This document shows, piece by piece, positions 49,311-58,728 of a stretch of 64,000 nt of DNA. A program made the position numbers and the translations under genes. The stretch comes from Antarcticirhabdus aurantiaca. GTDB lineage: Bacteria > Pseudomonadota > Alphaproteobacteria > Rhizobiales > Rhizobiaceae. A model generated the notes under the pieces. It was not told the origin of the DNA, searched no databases, and was given only the letters and a program-made list of their open reading frames with translations. The DNA is taken from the NCBI RefSeq assembly GCF_009765365.1, contig NZ_VTOM01000004.1:1-64000 (forward strand), read 5' to 3'. How positions within the stretch are numbered: position 1 is the stretch's first letter; each line of letters starts with the position of its first letter.

Positions 49311-51238
49311 GCGCGCCAGCGGGAGCCGCCGTTCCGGTGCTCGTCGTCGTCACGCACCTTCTCGGGGTCGGCCACCTGACCCGCGCCGCGGCGATCGCGC
49401 GCGGGCTGGCCGCCGCCGGGCATCCGGTGTCGCTCGTCTCCGGCGGGCGCCCCGCGCCGCTCGTCGACGTCGCCGGCCTCGACTTCGTGCAGCTGCCGCC
49501 CGTCCACTGCCGCAGCGGCGATTTCAGCAATCTCCTGACAACCGGCGACCGGCCGCTCGACGAGGCGACGCGCGAGGCGCGGATCGCCGCCCTCCTCGGG
49601 GCCTATCACCGCTCGCGCCCGAGCGTCGTGGTCACGGAGACCTATCCCTTCGGGCGGCGGCAGCTGGCCGCCGAGTTCGGCGCCCTCCTCGCGGCGGTGA
49701 ACGAGGACCCGTCCCGGCCGGCGCTTCTCGCCTCCGTCCGCGACATCCTGAACCCGCCCTCGCGGCCGGCCAAGGGCGAGGAGGCGAGCCGGGTGTTCGG
49801 CCGGCACTACGACGGCGCCCTCGTCCACGGCGAGGCGGCGATCGCCCCGCTCGCCATCTCCTGGCCGGTGACGCCCGCGATCGAGAAGCGCCTGCACTAT
49901 ACCGGCTATGTCACGGAGGCTTCCGCCCCGGCCGTGCCCTCGGCCGGCGAGGGAGCGGGCGAGGTTCTCGTGTCCGGCGGCAACAGCGCGGCGAGCCTTC
50001 CGCTCTACCGGGCGGCGCTCGGCGCGGCGAGGCTCGACCGCTCCGGCCGCCCCTGGCGCATCCTCGTCGGGCGCGGCGTCGAGGCCGGCGACTTCGAGGC
50101 CCTGGCCGCGGAGGCGGGCGCGGGCGCGGTCGTCGAATGGGCGCGGCCGGACTTCCGCGACCTCCTCGCGCGCGCGGCTGTGTCGGTCAGCCAGGCCGGC
50201 TACAACACCGTGGTGGACCTGGCCCTCGCCGGCCCGCCGGCCGTGCTCGTCCCCTACGAGGAGGGCTCGGAGGCCGAGCAGGCGCTGCGGGCCGAGCAGT
50301 TCGGCCGGCGCGGCCTCGCCGTCACGCTTCGCGAGCACGACCTGTCGCCGGAACGGCTCCTCGCGGCCGTGGAGGAGGCCGCCATGCGGGGCCGGGCGAG
50401 CGAGACGGCGCTCGCGCCGACCGGCGTCGCCGGCAGCGTCGCGGCGATCCGCGCCGCCGAGGCCCGAGCACGCGAGGAGCGCGCCGCCTGGGCGCGGCTC
50501 GATGCCGGCCTCGAGGCTCTGGCCGGCGCCGGCCGGCACGTCGACCTCTGGTGGCGGGACGACGACGCCGAGCGGCCGACGCCGGCCCTCGACCGGCTCC
50601 TGGACCTCGCCGCCGGGCACGGCGTGCCGCTCTCGCTCGCCGTCAGCCCGGATCTCGCGACGGAGGAACTCGCCGAGCGCCTGCGCGGCGAGGCGTCCGT
50701 CACCGTCCTCGTCCACGGCATCGCCCATCGCAACAACGCGCCCGAGGGCCGCAAGAAGCAGGAGCTCGGCTTCCGCCCCCTGCCCGATCTCGCCGAGGAC
50801 CTCCGCCGCGCCCTGCCGCGCCTTGCCGACCTGTTCGGCGCGCGGATGCGGCCCGTCCTGGTGCCGCCCTGGAATCGGATCGATCCGGACCTCGTCCCTC
50901 GCCTCTCCGCGCTCGGCTTCATGGGCCTTTCGACCTTCGGCGCGCGGGGCGCGCCGGTTCGCGATGGGCTGGCGATCGCCAACACCCACGTCGACCCGAT
51001 CGACTGGCGCGGCGGCGTGAAGGCTTCGGCCGCCTCGGTCAACGAATTGGTGGCGCGCCTCGGCTCGGGCGAGCCGATCGGCCTTCTCACCCACCACCTC
51101 GTCCACGACGAATGGACCTGGCGCTTCCTGGAAACCCTCCTGACGCGCGTCGCCGGCCATCCGGCCGTGCGCTTCGCCTCGGCCGCGTCGCTCTTCGACG
51201 CCCCTTCATCCGAAACCAACGCAGCGAACCCGACATGA
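49307..51238 (+). CDS. Fusion of GT28-like glycosyltransferase and NodB-like polysaccharide deacetylase
   Basis: 643 residues, GTG start overlapping the previous stop. The N-terminal about 390 residues are GT-B: THLLGVGHLTRAAAIARGLA and VSVSQAGYNTVVDLALAGPP with VPYEEGSEAEQALRAEQF, as in MurG/MGT-type enzymes. The C-terminal domain (about 405-643) follows the NodB order: WWRDDDAERP near 411 (for the TFDD motif), VHGIAHRN near 470 (His-x3-His metal pair), VLVPPWNRID near 518 and LTHHLVHDEW near 594. The metal Asp-His-His set looks complete. A single cytosolic chain that both transfers and deacetylates a sugar is unusual. Followed by a nucleotide-sugar dehydrogenase in ATGA overlap. Confidence 0.8.
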   Translation: MSAPAGAAVPVLVVVTHLLGVGHLTRAAAIARGLAAAGHPVSLVSGGRPAPLVDVAGLDFVQLPPVHCRSGDFSNLLTTGDRPLDEATREARIAALLGAYHRSRPSVVVTETYPFGRRQLAAEFGALLAAVNEDPSRPALLASVRDILNPPSRPAKGEEASRVFGRHYDGALVHGEAAIAPLAISWPVTPAIEKRLHYTGYVTEASAPAVPSAGEGAGEVLVSGGNSAASLPLYRAALGAARLDRSGRPWRILVGRGVEAGDFEALAAEAGAGAVVEWARPDFRDLLARAAVSVSQAGYNTVVDLALAGPPAVLVPYEEGSEAEQALRAEQFGRRGLAVTLREHDLSPERLLAAVEEAAMRGRASETALAPTGVAGSVAAIRAAEARAREERAAWARLDAGLEALAGAGRHVDLWWRDDDAERPTPALDRLLDLAAGHGVPLSLAVSPDLATEELAERLRGEASVTVLVHGIAHRNNAPEGRKKQELGFRPLPDLAEDLRRALPRLADLFGARMRPVLVPPWNRIDPDLVPRLSALGFMGLSTFGARGAPVRDGLAIANTHVDPIDWRGGVKASAASVNELVARLGSGEPIGLLTHHLVHDEWTWRFLETLLTRVAGHPAVRFASAASLFDAPSSETNAANPT

Positions 51239-52569
51239 CGAACGCCCACGCCGACCTTCTCGCCCGCATCGGGAGCCGGGACGCCGTCGTCGGCATCATC
51301 GGCCTCGGCTATGTCGGGCTGCCGCTCGCGCTCGCCTTCGCGAAAGCCGGCTTTCCCGTGCTCGGCTTCGACATCAACGCGTCGCGCGTCGCGCTCCTCA
51401 ACGAGGGGCGCACGGGCCTTCGCCACATCCCCGACGCGCCGCTCGCCGAGTCCATCGCGGCCGGGCGCTTCGAGGCCACCGGCGACTTCGACCGGCTGGC
51501 CGAGCCGGACGCGATCCTGATCTGCGTGCCCACCCCCCTCACCGCACAGCGCGAGCCGGATCTGTCCTTCGTCGCGGCCTCGGCGAACCAGATCGCCCGG
51601 GCCCTGCGCCCGAACCAGCTCGTCGTCCTCGAATCCACCACCTGGCCCGGCACCACCGCCGAGATCGTCCGGCCGATCCTGGAAGCCGGGGGCCTGCGCT
51701 CCGGCGAGACCCTCTTCCTCGCCTATTCGCCCGAACGCGAGGACCCGGGCAATGCCGACTACGGCACGCGCGACATCCCCAAGATCGTCGGCGGCGACGG
51801 GCCGGCGGCGCTGGAGCTGGCGCTGGCGCTCTACGGCGCGGCGGTGGAGCGCTGCGTGCCGGTCGGCTCGCTCGCCACCGCCGAGGCGGTGAAGCTGACG
51901 GAGAACATCTTCCGCTCGGTCAACATCGCGCTCGTGAACGAGTTGAAGCTCATCTACGACGCCATGGGCATCGACGTCTGGGAGGTGATCGAGGCGGCCA
52001 AGACCAAGCCCTTCGGCTTCATGCCCTTCTATCCCGGCCCGGGCCTCGGGGGGCACTGCATCCCGATCGACCCCTTCTATCTCACCTGGAAGGCGCGCGA
52101 ATACGAGATCGCAACCCGCTTCATCGAGCTCGCCGGCGAGATCAACACGGCCATGCCCCGCCACGTCGTCTCCCGTCTCGCCGAGGCGCTGGACCGGCGC
52201 TTCGGGCGCGGCCTCAACGGCGCGCGGGTGCTCGTTCTCGGCCTCGCCTACAAGAAGAACGTCGACGACACGCGCGAGAGCGCCTCGCTCCGGCTCGTGG
52301 AGCTGATCGAGGCGCGTGGGGGCAGCGTCGCCTTCCACGACCCGCACGTGCCCGTCATCCCGCCGACGCGCGAGCACATGGGGCTCGCCGGCCGCAGCTC
52401 CCTGCCGCTCGACGCGGACATTCTGGCCGGCTTCGACGCGGTGCTGATCGCGACCGACCACGACGCGGTCGACTATGCCCTCGTCGCGTCCCATGCGCGG
52501 CTCGTCGTCGACACGCGCAATGCCTGCGCCCGCGCGGGCGCCGACATGACGAACGTCGTCAAGGCCTGA
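51235..52569 (+). CDS. Nucleotide-sugar dehydrogenase (UDP-HexNAc/UDP-glucose 6-dehydrogenase family, WecC/TviB-like)
   Basis: 444 residues, ATGA overlap with the fusion gene. NAD-binding start IGLGYVGLPLALAFAKAG; VPTPLTAQREPDLSFV; VLESTTWPGTT; the UDP-glycan block SPEREDPGN; ENIFRSVNIALVNELKLIYD; catalytic Cys in LGGHCIPIDPFYLTWKA; and the late VLVLGLAYKKNVDDTRESA. Two successive oxidations turn a 6-CH2OH into a carboxylate. Length and the SPERxxPG block favour the HexNAc (WecC/TviB/CapL) over the UDP-glucose enzymes. It supplies acidic sugar donors for the nearby glycosyltransferases. Confidence 0.9.
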   Translation: MTNAHADLLARIGSRDAVVGIIGLGYVGLPLALAFAKAGFPVLGFDINASRVALLNEGRTGLRHIPDAPLAESIAAGRFEATGDFDRLAEPDAILICVPTPLTAQREPDLSFVAASANQIARALRPNQLVVLESTTWPGTTAEIVRPILEAGGLRSGETLFLAYSPEREDPGNADYGTRDIPKIVGGDGPAALELALALYGAAVERCVPVGSLATAEAVKLTENIFRSVNIALVNELKLIYDAMGIDVWEVIEAAKTKPFGFMPFYPGPGLGGHCIPIDPFYLTWKAREYEIATRFIELAGEINTAMPRHVVSRLAEALDRRFGRGLNGARVLVLGLAYKKNVDDTRESASLRLVELIEARGGSVAFHDPHVPVIPPTREHMGLAGRSSLPLDADILAGFDAVLIATDHDAVDYALVASHARLVVDTRNACARAGADMTNVVKA

Positions 52570-53875
52570 CGGAAGGCGCGCCGGCCTCGTCGAGGATGCG
52601 GGCGAAGCGGGCCTGGAGGTCGCGGATGCCCGCGTCCAGCGCGAAGGCCGAGCGCAGCCGGGCGTGGGCCCCCTCGCCCAGCCGCTCGCGCGCCTGCGGG
52701 TCGCCGATCAGCCGGTCCAGCGCGGCGCCGAGGGCGGCCGGATCGGACGGGGGAACGAGAAGGCCGCTCGCCCCCTCCTCGACGAATTCCGGCACGCCGG
52801 CAAAGCGCGTCGAGACGATCGGCAGCTTCTGCGAGGCCGCCTCCATGATGACGTTGGGCAAGCCGTCGCGGTCGCCCTTCTCGCCCTCCTTGCAGGCGAG
52901 AACGAAGAGGTCGGCCGCCCGCAGCGCCGCCACCACCTCGTCCTGGGGCAGCGCGCCGCGCCAGTCGATCCGGCCGGCGAGGCCGAGCCGCTCGGCCTCG
53001 GCCTTGAGCTCCGCGAGGAGCTCGCCCGCCCCGACATGGGTCAGGCGCCAGTGCCGCTCGGGCGGCAGGGTGGCGAGGGCGGCGAGAAGGTCGTCATAGC
53101 CCTTCTTCGCCACCGCCCGGCCGACCGAGACGATCTCCACCGGCTTGGCCGGATCGCGTCCGTTCTTGAATTCCGCGCGCTCGGGCGGCGCGGGAAAGCG
53201 GTCGAGGTCGAGGCCGTGATAGGCGAGCGCGACGCGCGAGGGATCCTCTGCCGGCGACAGGCGGCGCAGCTCGTCGAGGCCGGTTCGCGTGCAGGTGACG
53301 CCCCAGGCGCTGTCCGCGATCTTCTCGCGCTTGTCCCAGTCCGTCGTCGTCCAGATGTCCTTGGCATGGGCCGAGAAGGTGAAGCGGCGCCCGGTCAGGA
53401 GCGCGGCGTAGCGGGCGACCGATGCCGGCGTGTGGAGGAAGTGGACGTGGATGTGCGGCACCTCGGCGCCGAGCTCGTGCGCCATCACCAGCGCCTGCCC
53501 GATCCGGCGCATCCGGTCGGCTGTCGGATCGCGCCGCAGATCCGCCCAGGCGGCCGACAGGAAGGCCTTGAAGCCCGGCCGGCGCCGGGCGTCCCAGGCA
53601 CCGGCGAGCACCCGCCCGACGCCCTTGTAGAGATATTCCGGCAGGTAGCGGACGGGCGCGGCGATCTGCCGGTGCATCGGATGGACCGCGCCGTCGGTCG
53701 GCCGGCGCATGGCCCAGATCTCGAAGCGGAAGCCCAGCCGCTCCAGCGCCAGGATCTCCTGCGCGATGAAGGTCTCGGACAGGCGGGGATAGCCCTTCAT
53801 CAGGATGGCGATGCGGGGCGGGAGCGCGGACGAAGCGGCCGCGCCGCGCTCGTCCGCCGGGTGTGTCTCGGTCAT
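52559..53875 (-). CDS. Glycosyltransferase family 4 protein
   Basis: 438 residues from the ATG at 53875. GT-B: ILMKGYPRLSETFIAQEILA, HIHVHFLHTPASVARYAAL, FTFSAHAKDIWTT in the N-terminal domain; VEIVSVGRAVAKKGYDDLL, WRLTHVGAGELLAELK and KGDRDGLPNVIMEAASQKLP (donor-site Glu pair) in the C-terminal domain. It resembles colanic-acid/EPS transferases with the PRLSETFI opening. It converges on the dehydrogenase gene, overlapping its tail by 11 bp, and follows the GT28-like gene at 53896 by 20 bp. Confidence 0.88.
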   Translation of the reverse strand: MTETHPADERGAAASSALPPRIAILMKGYPRLSETFIAQEILALERLGFRFEIWAMRRPTDGAVHPMHRQIAAPVRYLPEYLYKGVGRVLAGAWDARRRPGFKAFLSAAWADLRRDPTADRMRRIGQALVMAHELGAEVPHIHVHFLHTPASVARYAALLTGRRFTFSAHAKDIWTTTDWDKREKIADSAWGVTCTRTGLDELRRLSPAEDPSRVALAYHGLDLDRFPAPPERAEFKNGRDPAKPVEIVSVGRAVAKKGYDDLLAALATLPPERHWRLTHVGAGELLAELKAEAERLGLAGRIDWRGALPQDEVVAALRAADLFVLACKEGEKGDRDGLPNVIMEAASQKLPIVSTRFAGVPEFVEEGASGLLVPPSDPAALGAALDRLIGDPQARERLGEGAHARLRSAFALDAGIRDLQARFARILDEAGAPSVRP

Positions 53876-53895
53876 GCAGGTTCCGAAAAGAAGCG

Positions 53896-55161
53896 TCAGG
53901 CTCGGCGAGCCGCCGCGCCGGGCCGGTCGGCCCGCTCGCCGGCGGTGATCCGGCGCGTCAGGGCCTCGATGCTGTCGAGGCCGTCGAGGAGGTGGGGAAG
54001 GGTCACGCTGGAGGGCAGCGGCTGCTCCGGCAGGCGGCGGATGGCCTCGGCCATGAGCATGGGATCGCGGCGCGCGCCCGGCCCCAGCAGCGCGCCGTCG
54101 AGCATGGAAACGAGGCCGAGGCGCGCGGCCTGCCGGGCGCGCAGCGTCTGCTCCAGCCGGGGCACGCGCCGCGGCACGATCAGCGCCCGCTTGTCGAGCG
54201 ACAGGATCTCGCAGAACGTGTTGTAGCCGCCCATCGCCACCACCCCGACCGAGCGGCTCATCAGGTGCTCGATCTTGGCGTCGAAGGTGATCGCGTCGAT
54301 GCGCGGAAGCTGGGCCATGCGCTCCATGAAGGCCGCTCTGCGCGTGCGCTCGACGAAGGGGCCGAACACCACGAGGGCGTTGACGGACAATCCCGGGTCG
54401 GCCTCGTAGGCGGACACGACCCAGTCGATCATCTCCTCGCCGTCCCCGCCGCCGCCCGCCGTGACCAGGACGAAGGGCTCGCGGGTGACCTTCGGGTAGC
54501 GCACGCTCTGCGGCTTTTCCGGTAGCTCGCGGCGCAAATATCCCGTGTAGACGATCCGCTCGCGCGTTTCGGGGGGCAGGGACAGGCCCGCCAGCGGCCG
54601 GTAGACCCGTTCCAGCCCGTAGACCCAGATGTCGTCGTAGAACTCGACCAGCGCGTCGACGGCGCCTTTGCGCTCCCATTCGCCGGCGAGCACCTCGTCC
54701 TCGTCGAGGACGTCGCGCACGCCCAGAACGATCCGGGCGCCGTTGCGGCGCAGCTCGCGCAGGGCCGGCAGGATCTCGCCGCGAAAGCCGGTCGGCTCCT
54801 TGTCGACGATCACGAGGTCGGGCTTGAGGGTCCGCGCCGTTTCCAGGAGGATCGCCTGGCGCATGGCGACCGTCTCGTCCAGCGGCAGGCGCAGGCTCGA
54901 CGTCGTGTAGTCGCCGTTCGGCAGCTTCACCACCCCCGGCAGCCGGACGTAGTCGACGCCGTCGGCGAACTCGAACTGCCCGATGATCGGCGAGCCGGAG
55001 ATGATCACCACCGAGGCGCCTTCGTGGGCCGTCACCAGCCGGTTGGCGATCGCCCGGCAGCGCCGCAGGTGTCCGAGACCGAAGGTGTCGTGGCTATAGA
55101 TCAGAACGCGGAGCCCACGCGCGCGAAAGGGGTGGTCGCCCGGGGTCGGGTGGTGCAACAT
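53896..55161 (-). CDS. GT28-like glycosyltransferase family protein
   Basis: 421 residues. YSHDTFGLGHLRRCRAIANR opens a MurG/MGT-type GT-B fold. The middle part SGSPIIGQFEFADGVDYVRL and VLVTAGGGGDGEEMIDWVV, plus VAMGGYNTFCEILSLDKRAL and VPRRVPRLEQTLRARQAARL, match a family of uncharacterised transferases, and the N-terminal half of the fusion protein at 49307 belongs to the same group. First gene of a two-gene minus-strand unit, facing the ABC/CNBD/cyclase genes across a 212-bp control region. Confidence 0.82.
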   Translation of the reverse strand: MLHHPTPGDHPFRARGLRVLIYSHDTFGLGHLRRCRAIANRLVTAHEGASVVIISGSPIIGQFEFADGVDYVRLPGVVKLPNGDYTTSSLRLPLDETVAMRQAILLETARTLKPDLVIVDKEPTGFRGEILPALRELRRNGARIVLGVRDVLDEDEVLAGEWERKGAVDALVEFYDDIWVYGLERVYRPLAGLSLPPETRERIVYTGYLRRELPEKPQSVRYPKVTREPFVLVTAGGGGDGEEMIDWVVSAYEADPGLSVNALVVFGPFVERTRRAAFMERMAQLPRIDAITFDAKIEHLMSRSVGVVAMGGYNTFCEILSLDKRALIVPRRVPRLEQTLRARQAARLGLVSMLDGALLGPGARRDPMLMAEAIRRLPEQPLPSSVTLPHLLDGLDSIEALTRRITAGERADRPGAAARRA

Positions 55162-55373
55162 GGCTCATGCCCCTATGAGGCCCCGCCGCCGAGTCCGCCG
55201 GACGCGGCCCGGCGGCTGATCGGGTCCCGAAGGACAGGCTTATGCCGAGGCAGGCTCGCAGACAAGCCGGCCGGCTCGCGCCGGACCGTTCAGCCGTGAT
55301 AGGCCTTGGGGCCTCGATCGGGCGGGCGTGTCATGCCCCTGCCCGCCGTTTGACAGCATAACGAAGCGAGACC

Positions 55374-58079
55374 ATGGCCGAACCGATCTACAGATATGTC
55401 TGGCGCCATACCCGCCGCCAGCAGATCTGGATGCTGTGCGTGGTTCTGGCCTCGATCCCGACGCTCTACGTCTCGCTCGACCTGCCCAAGCAGATCATCA
55501 ACGGCCCGATCCAGGGCGAGGGATTCGAGAACGCCGATGCGACCCTGGCGGTCCTGCGCCTCGCGCTGCCCGGCTTCCTGACCGGCGGCGAGGGCGTCGA
55601 GCTCTTCGGCGGCTTCCAGCTCGACCGGATGGAAGCGCTGTTCGCCCTGTCCAGCCTGTTCCTGGCGCTCGTCGTCCTCAACGGCGGGTTCAAGTTCTAT
55701 CTCAACATCTACAAGGGCCGGCTCGGCGAGCGCATGCTGCGGCGCCTGCGCTTCGAGATGGTGGACCGCCTCCTTCGCTTCCCCCAGAAGCAGTTCCGCT
55801 CGCTGCGCTCGCCCGAGGTGGCGAGCATGATCAAGGACGAGCTGGAGCCGGTCGGCGGCTTCATCGGCGACGCCATCGTCCAGCCGCTCTACCTGATGAG
55901 CCAGGTGCTGACGGCGATGATCTTCATCTTCGTCCAGAGCGTGCCGCTCGGGCTCGTGGCGCTCGGCGTCACGCTGGTCCAGGCGGTGGTGATCCCGAAG
56001 ATGCGCCAGCGCCTCCTGGTGCTCGGACGCCAGCGCCAGCTGACGGCGCGCCACCTGTCGGGCCGCATCGGCGAGATCATCGACGGCATCACCAGCGTCC
56101 ACACCAACGACACGTCGAACTACGAGCGCGCCAGCATCTCCAAGGAGCTCGGCACGATCTTCCTGATCCGCTTCGACATTTACCGCTGGAAGTTTTTCGT
56201 CAAGTTTCTCAACAACTTCCTGTCGCAGGCGACGCCCTTCATCTTTTACATGTTCGGCGGCTACTTCGCCATCCGCGGCAGCCTCGACATCGGTCAGCTC
56301 GTCGCCGTCATCGCCGCCTATCGCGAGCTGCCCGCGCCCTTGAAGGACCTCATCGACTGGGACCTCGCCCGGCTCGACGTCGCGGTGAAGTACGACCAGG
56401 TCGTCCAGCAGTTCGACGTCGCCGACATCGCGCCCGAAACGCTCCAGGCGCCGACCGCCGGGCCGGTGCCGCGCCTGACCGGCGACTTCGACCTGAACGA
56501 CGTGTCGCTCGCCGACGAGCTCGGCTCGCAGCTCCTCGACGGCGTCTCGCTCATCCTGCCGCTCGGGCAGAGGGTCGCGGCCGTCGGCGCGGTCGGCCAG
56601 GGCGCCGAGTACCTCGCCGAGATCCTCGCGCGCCTCAGCCTCCCCAGCGGCGGCGAGGTCCGCCTCGCCGGGCAGCCGCTGTCGGGCTATCCCGAGTCCG
56701 TCACCGGGCGGCGGCTCGCCTACACCGACGCCGCCCCCTTCTATCCCCAGTCCACCTTGCGCGATGCCCTCCTCTACCCGCTCAAGCGCTATCCGACGCG
56801 CACCGAGAGCCGCGAGGCGAGCCGGCGGGAACGGCTCGCGCGGATGGAAACGGAAGTTTCCGGCAACTCCACGCTCGACCCCCGCGACGACTGGATCGAC
56901 TACGACGCGGTCGGCGCGGCGACGGAGCAGGCGCTGGGGCGCGAGATCGCCGCGGTGTTGCGGATCGTGCAGCTGGACAGCGACGTCCAGCGCTTCGGCC
57001 TTCGCACGCGCATTCCCACCGAGTACCAGTCGCGCGTCGCCGACCCGATCCTTCGGGCGCGGCGGGCCTTCCGAAGCCTTCTCGCCCGCGAAGGGATGGA
57101 GGGCTACGTCGAGCCCTTCGATCCCGACCGCTTCCTGGTGAACGCCAGCATCCTGGAGAACATCGTCTTCGGCGTGTCGCGCATGGGCGACATGGAAGCG
57201 GCCTGGACGCTGATGGGCGGGCACGCCCGGGCGGTGATCGGCGAGGCCGGCCTTCGCGAGCCGCTCTTCGCCATCGGCCGCGAGATCGCGGAAACGATGA
57301 TCGACATCTTCGGCGACCTCGAGCCGGGCAGCCCGCTCCTGCGCCGGATCGTCATCATGCGCTCCGACGAGCTCGACGACTACCGCCAGATCCTGATGCG
57401 CACGGAGGGGCGCGCACTTACCGAGATGGCGGAAGCCGACCGCGTCGCCCTGTTCCGCCTCGCGCTCAACTACATCGAGCCGCGCCACCGGCTCGGCCTC
57501 GTCGACGCCGCGCTTCAGGCGCGCATCATCGAGGCGCGCCGGCTCTTCCAGAGAAACGCCACGCCGGACGTGACGAGCGCCGTCGCCTTCTACGAGGGCG
57601 GCGCCTTCAACCCCTTCGCCACGATCCAGGACAACGTCCTGTTCGGCCGCATCTCGGAGGAGTTCGCCGGCGCGACCGAGCGGGTGGAGGAGCGCCTCCT
57701 CCAGACGCTCGACGAGCTCGGCCTGTCGGAGCTCGTCCAGAAGGCCGGCCTGTCCTTCGAGATCGGCTCGGGCGCCAAGCGCCTGTCGCTCGGCCAGCAG
57801 CAGAAGCTGAGCCTTGCCCGTGCGATCCTCAAGTCGCCTGACTATCTAATCGCCAATCGCAGCCTGTCCGTTCTCGACGCGGAAACGCAGGGCCAGATCA
57901 TCGCGGCGACGCTGGAGCGCGCCCGCGAGGCCAAACGCCCCTTCGGAACGTTCTGGGTCGTTAACGTTTCGGATCACGCGGCGCTCTTCGACCGGACCGT
58001 CCGGTTCCGCAACGGACGGACCGTCGAGGAGCCGGCCGCCGAGCCGCTCGCCGACGAGCGTCCAGCGCAGGTCGCCTGA
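55374..58079 (+). CDS. ABC-exporter-like protein with degenerate ATPase and large insertion
   Basis: 901 residues, far longer than a 580-620 residue half exporter. An N-terminal ABC transmembrane domain (about 15-330) has VARxxE-like exporter features (SPEVASMIKDELEPVGGFI). The nucleotide-binding part is degraded: Walker A reads GAVGQGAEY (about 405-413, no Lys), Walker B YLIANRSLS (no Asp-Glu), and the signature LSLGQQQ (about 804-810) is only partly kept; D-loop SVLD remains. About 300 extra residues separate the Walker A and signature halves. They contain three Q-loop-like repeats (STLRDALLY, ASILENIVFG, ATIQDNVLFG). It probably cannot hydrolyse ATP and may be a scaffold or channel. Linked to the CNBD and cyclase genes downstream. 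Confidence 0.83.
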   Translation: MAEPIYRYVWRHTRRQQIWMLCVVLASIPTLYVSLDLPKQIINGPIQGEGFENADATLAVLRLALPGFLTGGEGVELFGGFQLDRMEALFALSSLFLALVVLNGGFKFYLNIYKGRLGERMLRRLRFEMVDRLLRFPQKQFRSLRSPEVASMIKDELEPVGGFIGDAIVQPLYLMSQVLTAMIFIFVQSVPLGLVALGVTLVQAVVIPKMRQRLLVLGRQRQLTARHLSGRIGEIIDGITSVHTNDTSNYERASISKELGTIFLIRFDIYRWKFFVKFLNNFLSQATPFIFYMFGGYFAIRGSLDIGQLVAVIAAYRELPAPLKDLIDWDLARLDVAVKYDQVVQQFDVADIAPETLQAPTAGPVPRLTGDFDLNDVSLADELGSQLLDGVSLILPLGQRVAAVGAVGQGAEYLAEILARLSLPSGGEVRLAGQPLSGYPESVTGRRLAYTDAAPFYPQSTLRDALLYPLKRYPTRTESREASRRERLARMETEVSGNSTLDPRDDWIDYDAVGAATEQALGREIAAVLRIVQLDSDVQRFGLRTRIPTEYQSRVADPILRARRAFRSLLAREGMEGYVEPFDPDRFLVNASILENIVFGVSRMGDMEAAWTLMGGHARAVIGEAGLREPLFAIGREIAETMIDIFGDLEPGSPLLRRIVIMRSDELDDYRQILMRTEGRALTEMAEADRVALFRLALNYIEPRHRLGLVDAALQARIIEARRLFQRNATPDVTSAVAFYEGGAFNPFATIQDNVLFGRISEEFAGATERVEERLLQTLDELGLSELVQKAGLSFEIGSGAKRLSLGQQQKLSLARAILKSPDYLIANRSLSVLDAETQGQIIAATLERAREAKRPFGTFWVVNVSDHAALFDRTVRFRNGRTVEEPAAEPLADERPAQVA

Positions 58080-58133
58080 ACCGATGGAAAGCCGAGAATC
58101 CCGCGAGCCGGAACCGGATGGAGACAGAGGTCT

Positions 58134-58592
58134 ATGAGCCATCTCGCCACTGAAGTCGAAGTGCTGCGCCGCGTCCCCCTGTTCCAGGGTCTCGACCCGC
58201 CGAAGCTGAAGCTCCTGGCCTTCACCGCCAGCGCCATGCGCTTCCGGCCGCAGGAGGTGATCTTTCGCCAGGGCAGCCCGAGCGACAGCGCCTATGTGAT
58301 CCTCGCCGGCGAAGCGGCGGTGGAGATCGACACCCCCGCCGGCGCGATCGAGATCGCCCGGCTCGGCGAGACCGACTTCGTCGGCGAGATCGGCGTCCTC
58401 GCCGACGTGCCGCGCTCGGCGACGGTGCGGGCCATGTCGGACCTGAAGACGCTGCGGATCGGCAAGGAGTGCCTCATCGAGCATCTCCAGCACTTTCCCT
58501 CCATGTCGCTGGTGATGCTGCGCGAGATCGCCATGCGGCTGAACCGCACCACGGCCGAGCTCGCCCGCCAGCGCGCCGAAGCGGAGAGCTGA
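58134..58592 (+). CDS. Cyclic-nucleotide-binding domain protein (single CNBD)
   Basis: 152 residues, a lone cNMP-binding domain: LRRVPLFQGLDPPKLKLLAF, the beta roll with FRQGSPSDSAYVILAGEAAV, and the phosphate-binding cassette FVGEIGVLADVPRSATVRAM, with the Arg that contacts the cyclic phosphate. A final helix (LREIAMRLNRTTAELARQ) may dimerise. No DNA-binding or kinase part is attached. It sits between the degenerate ABC protein and a cyclase, so it probably reports the cyclase product to the ABC protein. Confidence 0.88.
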   Translation: MSHLATEVEVLRRVPLFQGLDPPKLKLLAFTASAMRFRPQEVIFRQGSPSDSAYVILAGEAAVEIDTPAGAIEIARLGETDFVGEIGVLADVPRSATVRAMSDLKTLRIGKECLIEHLQHFPSMSLVMLREIAMRLNRTTAELARQRAEAES

Positions 58593-58728
58593 CGCCGCCC
58601 ACGACAAGCGCCGCGTCCGCGCCACCTTGTTTCGGCCCCGGATCTCCGGCACGCCACACCGTCGCGACCGGGACACGCGCGCCCGGCGCCCGCAAGTCGT
58701 CGGCATCGCCAAGGAAACGGACGGGATC

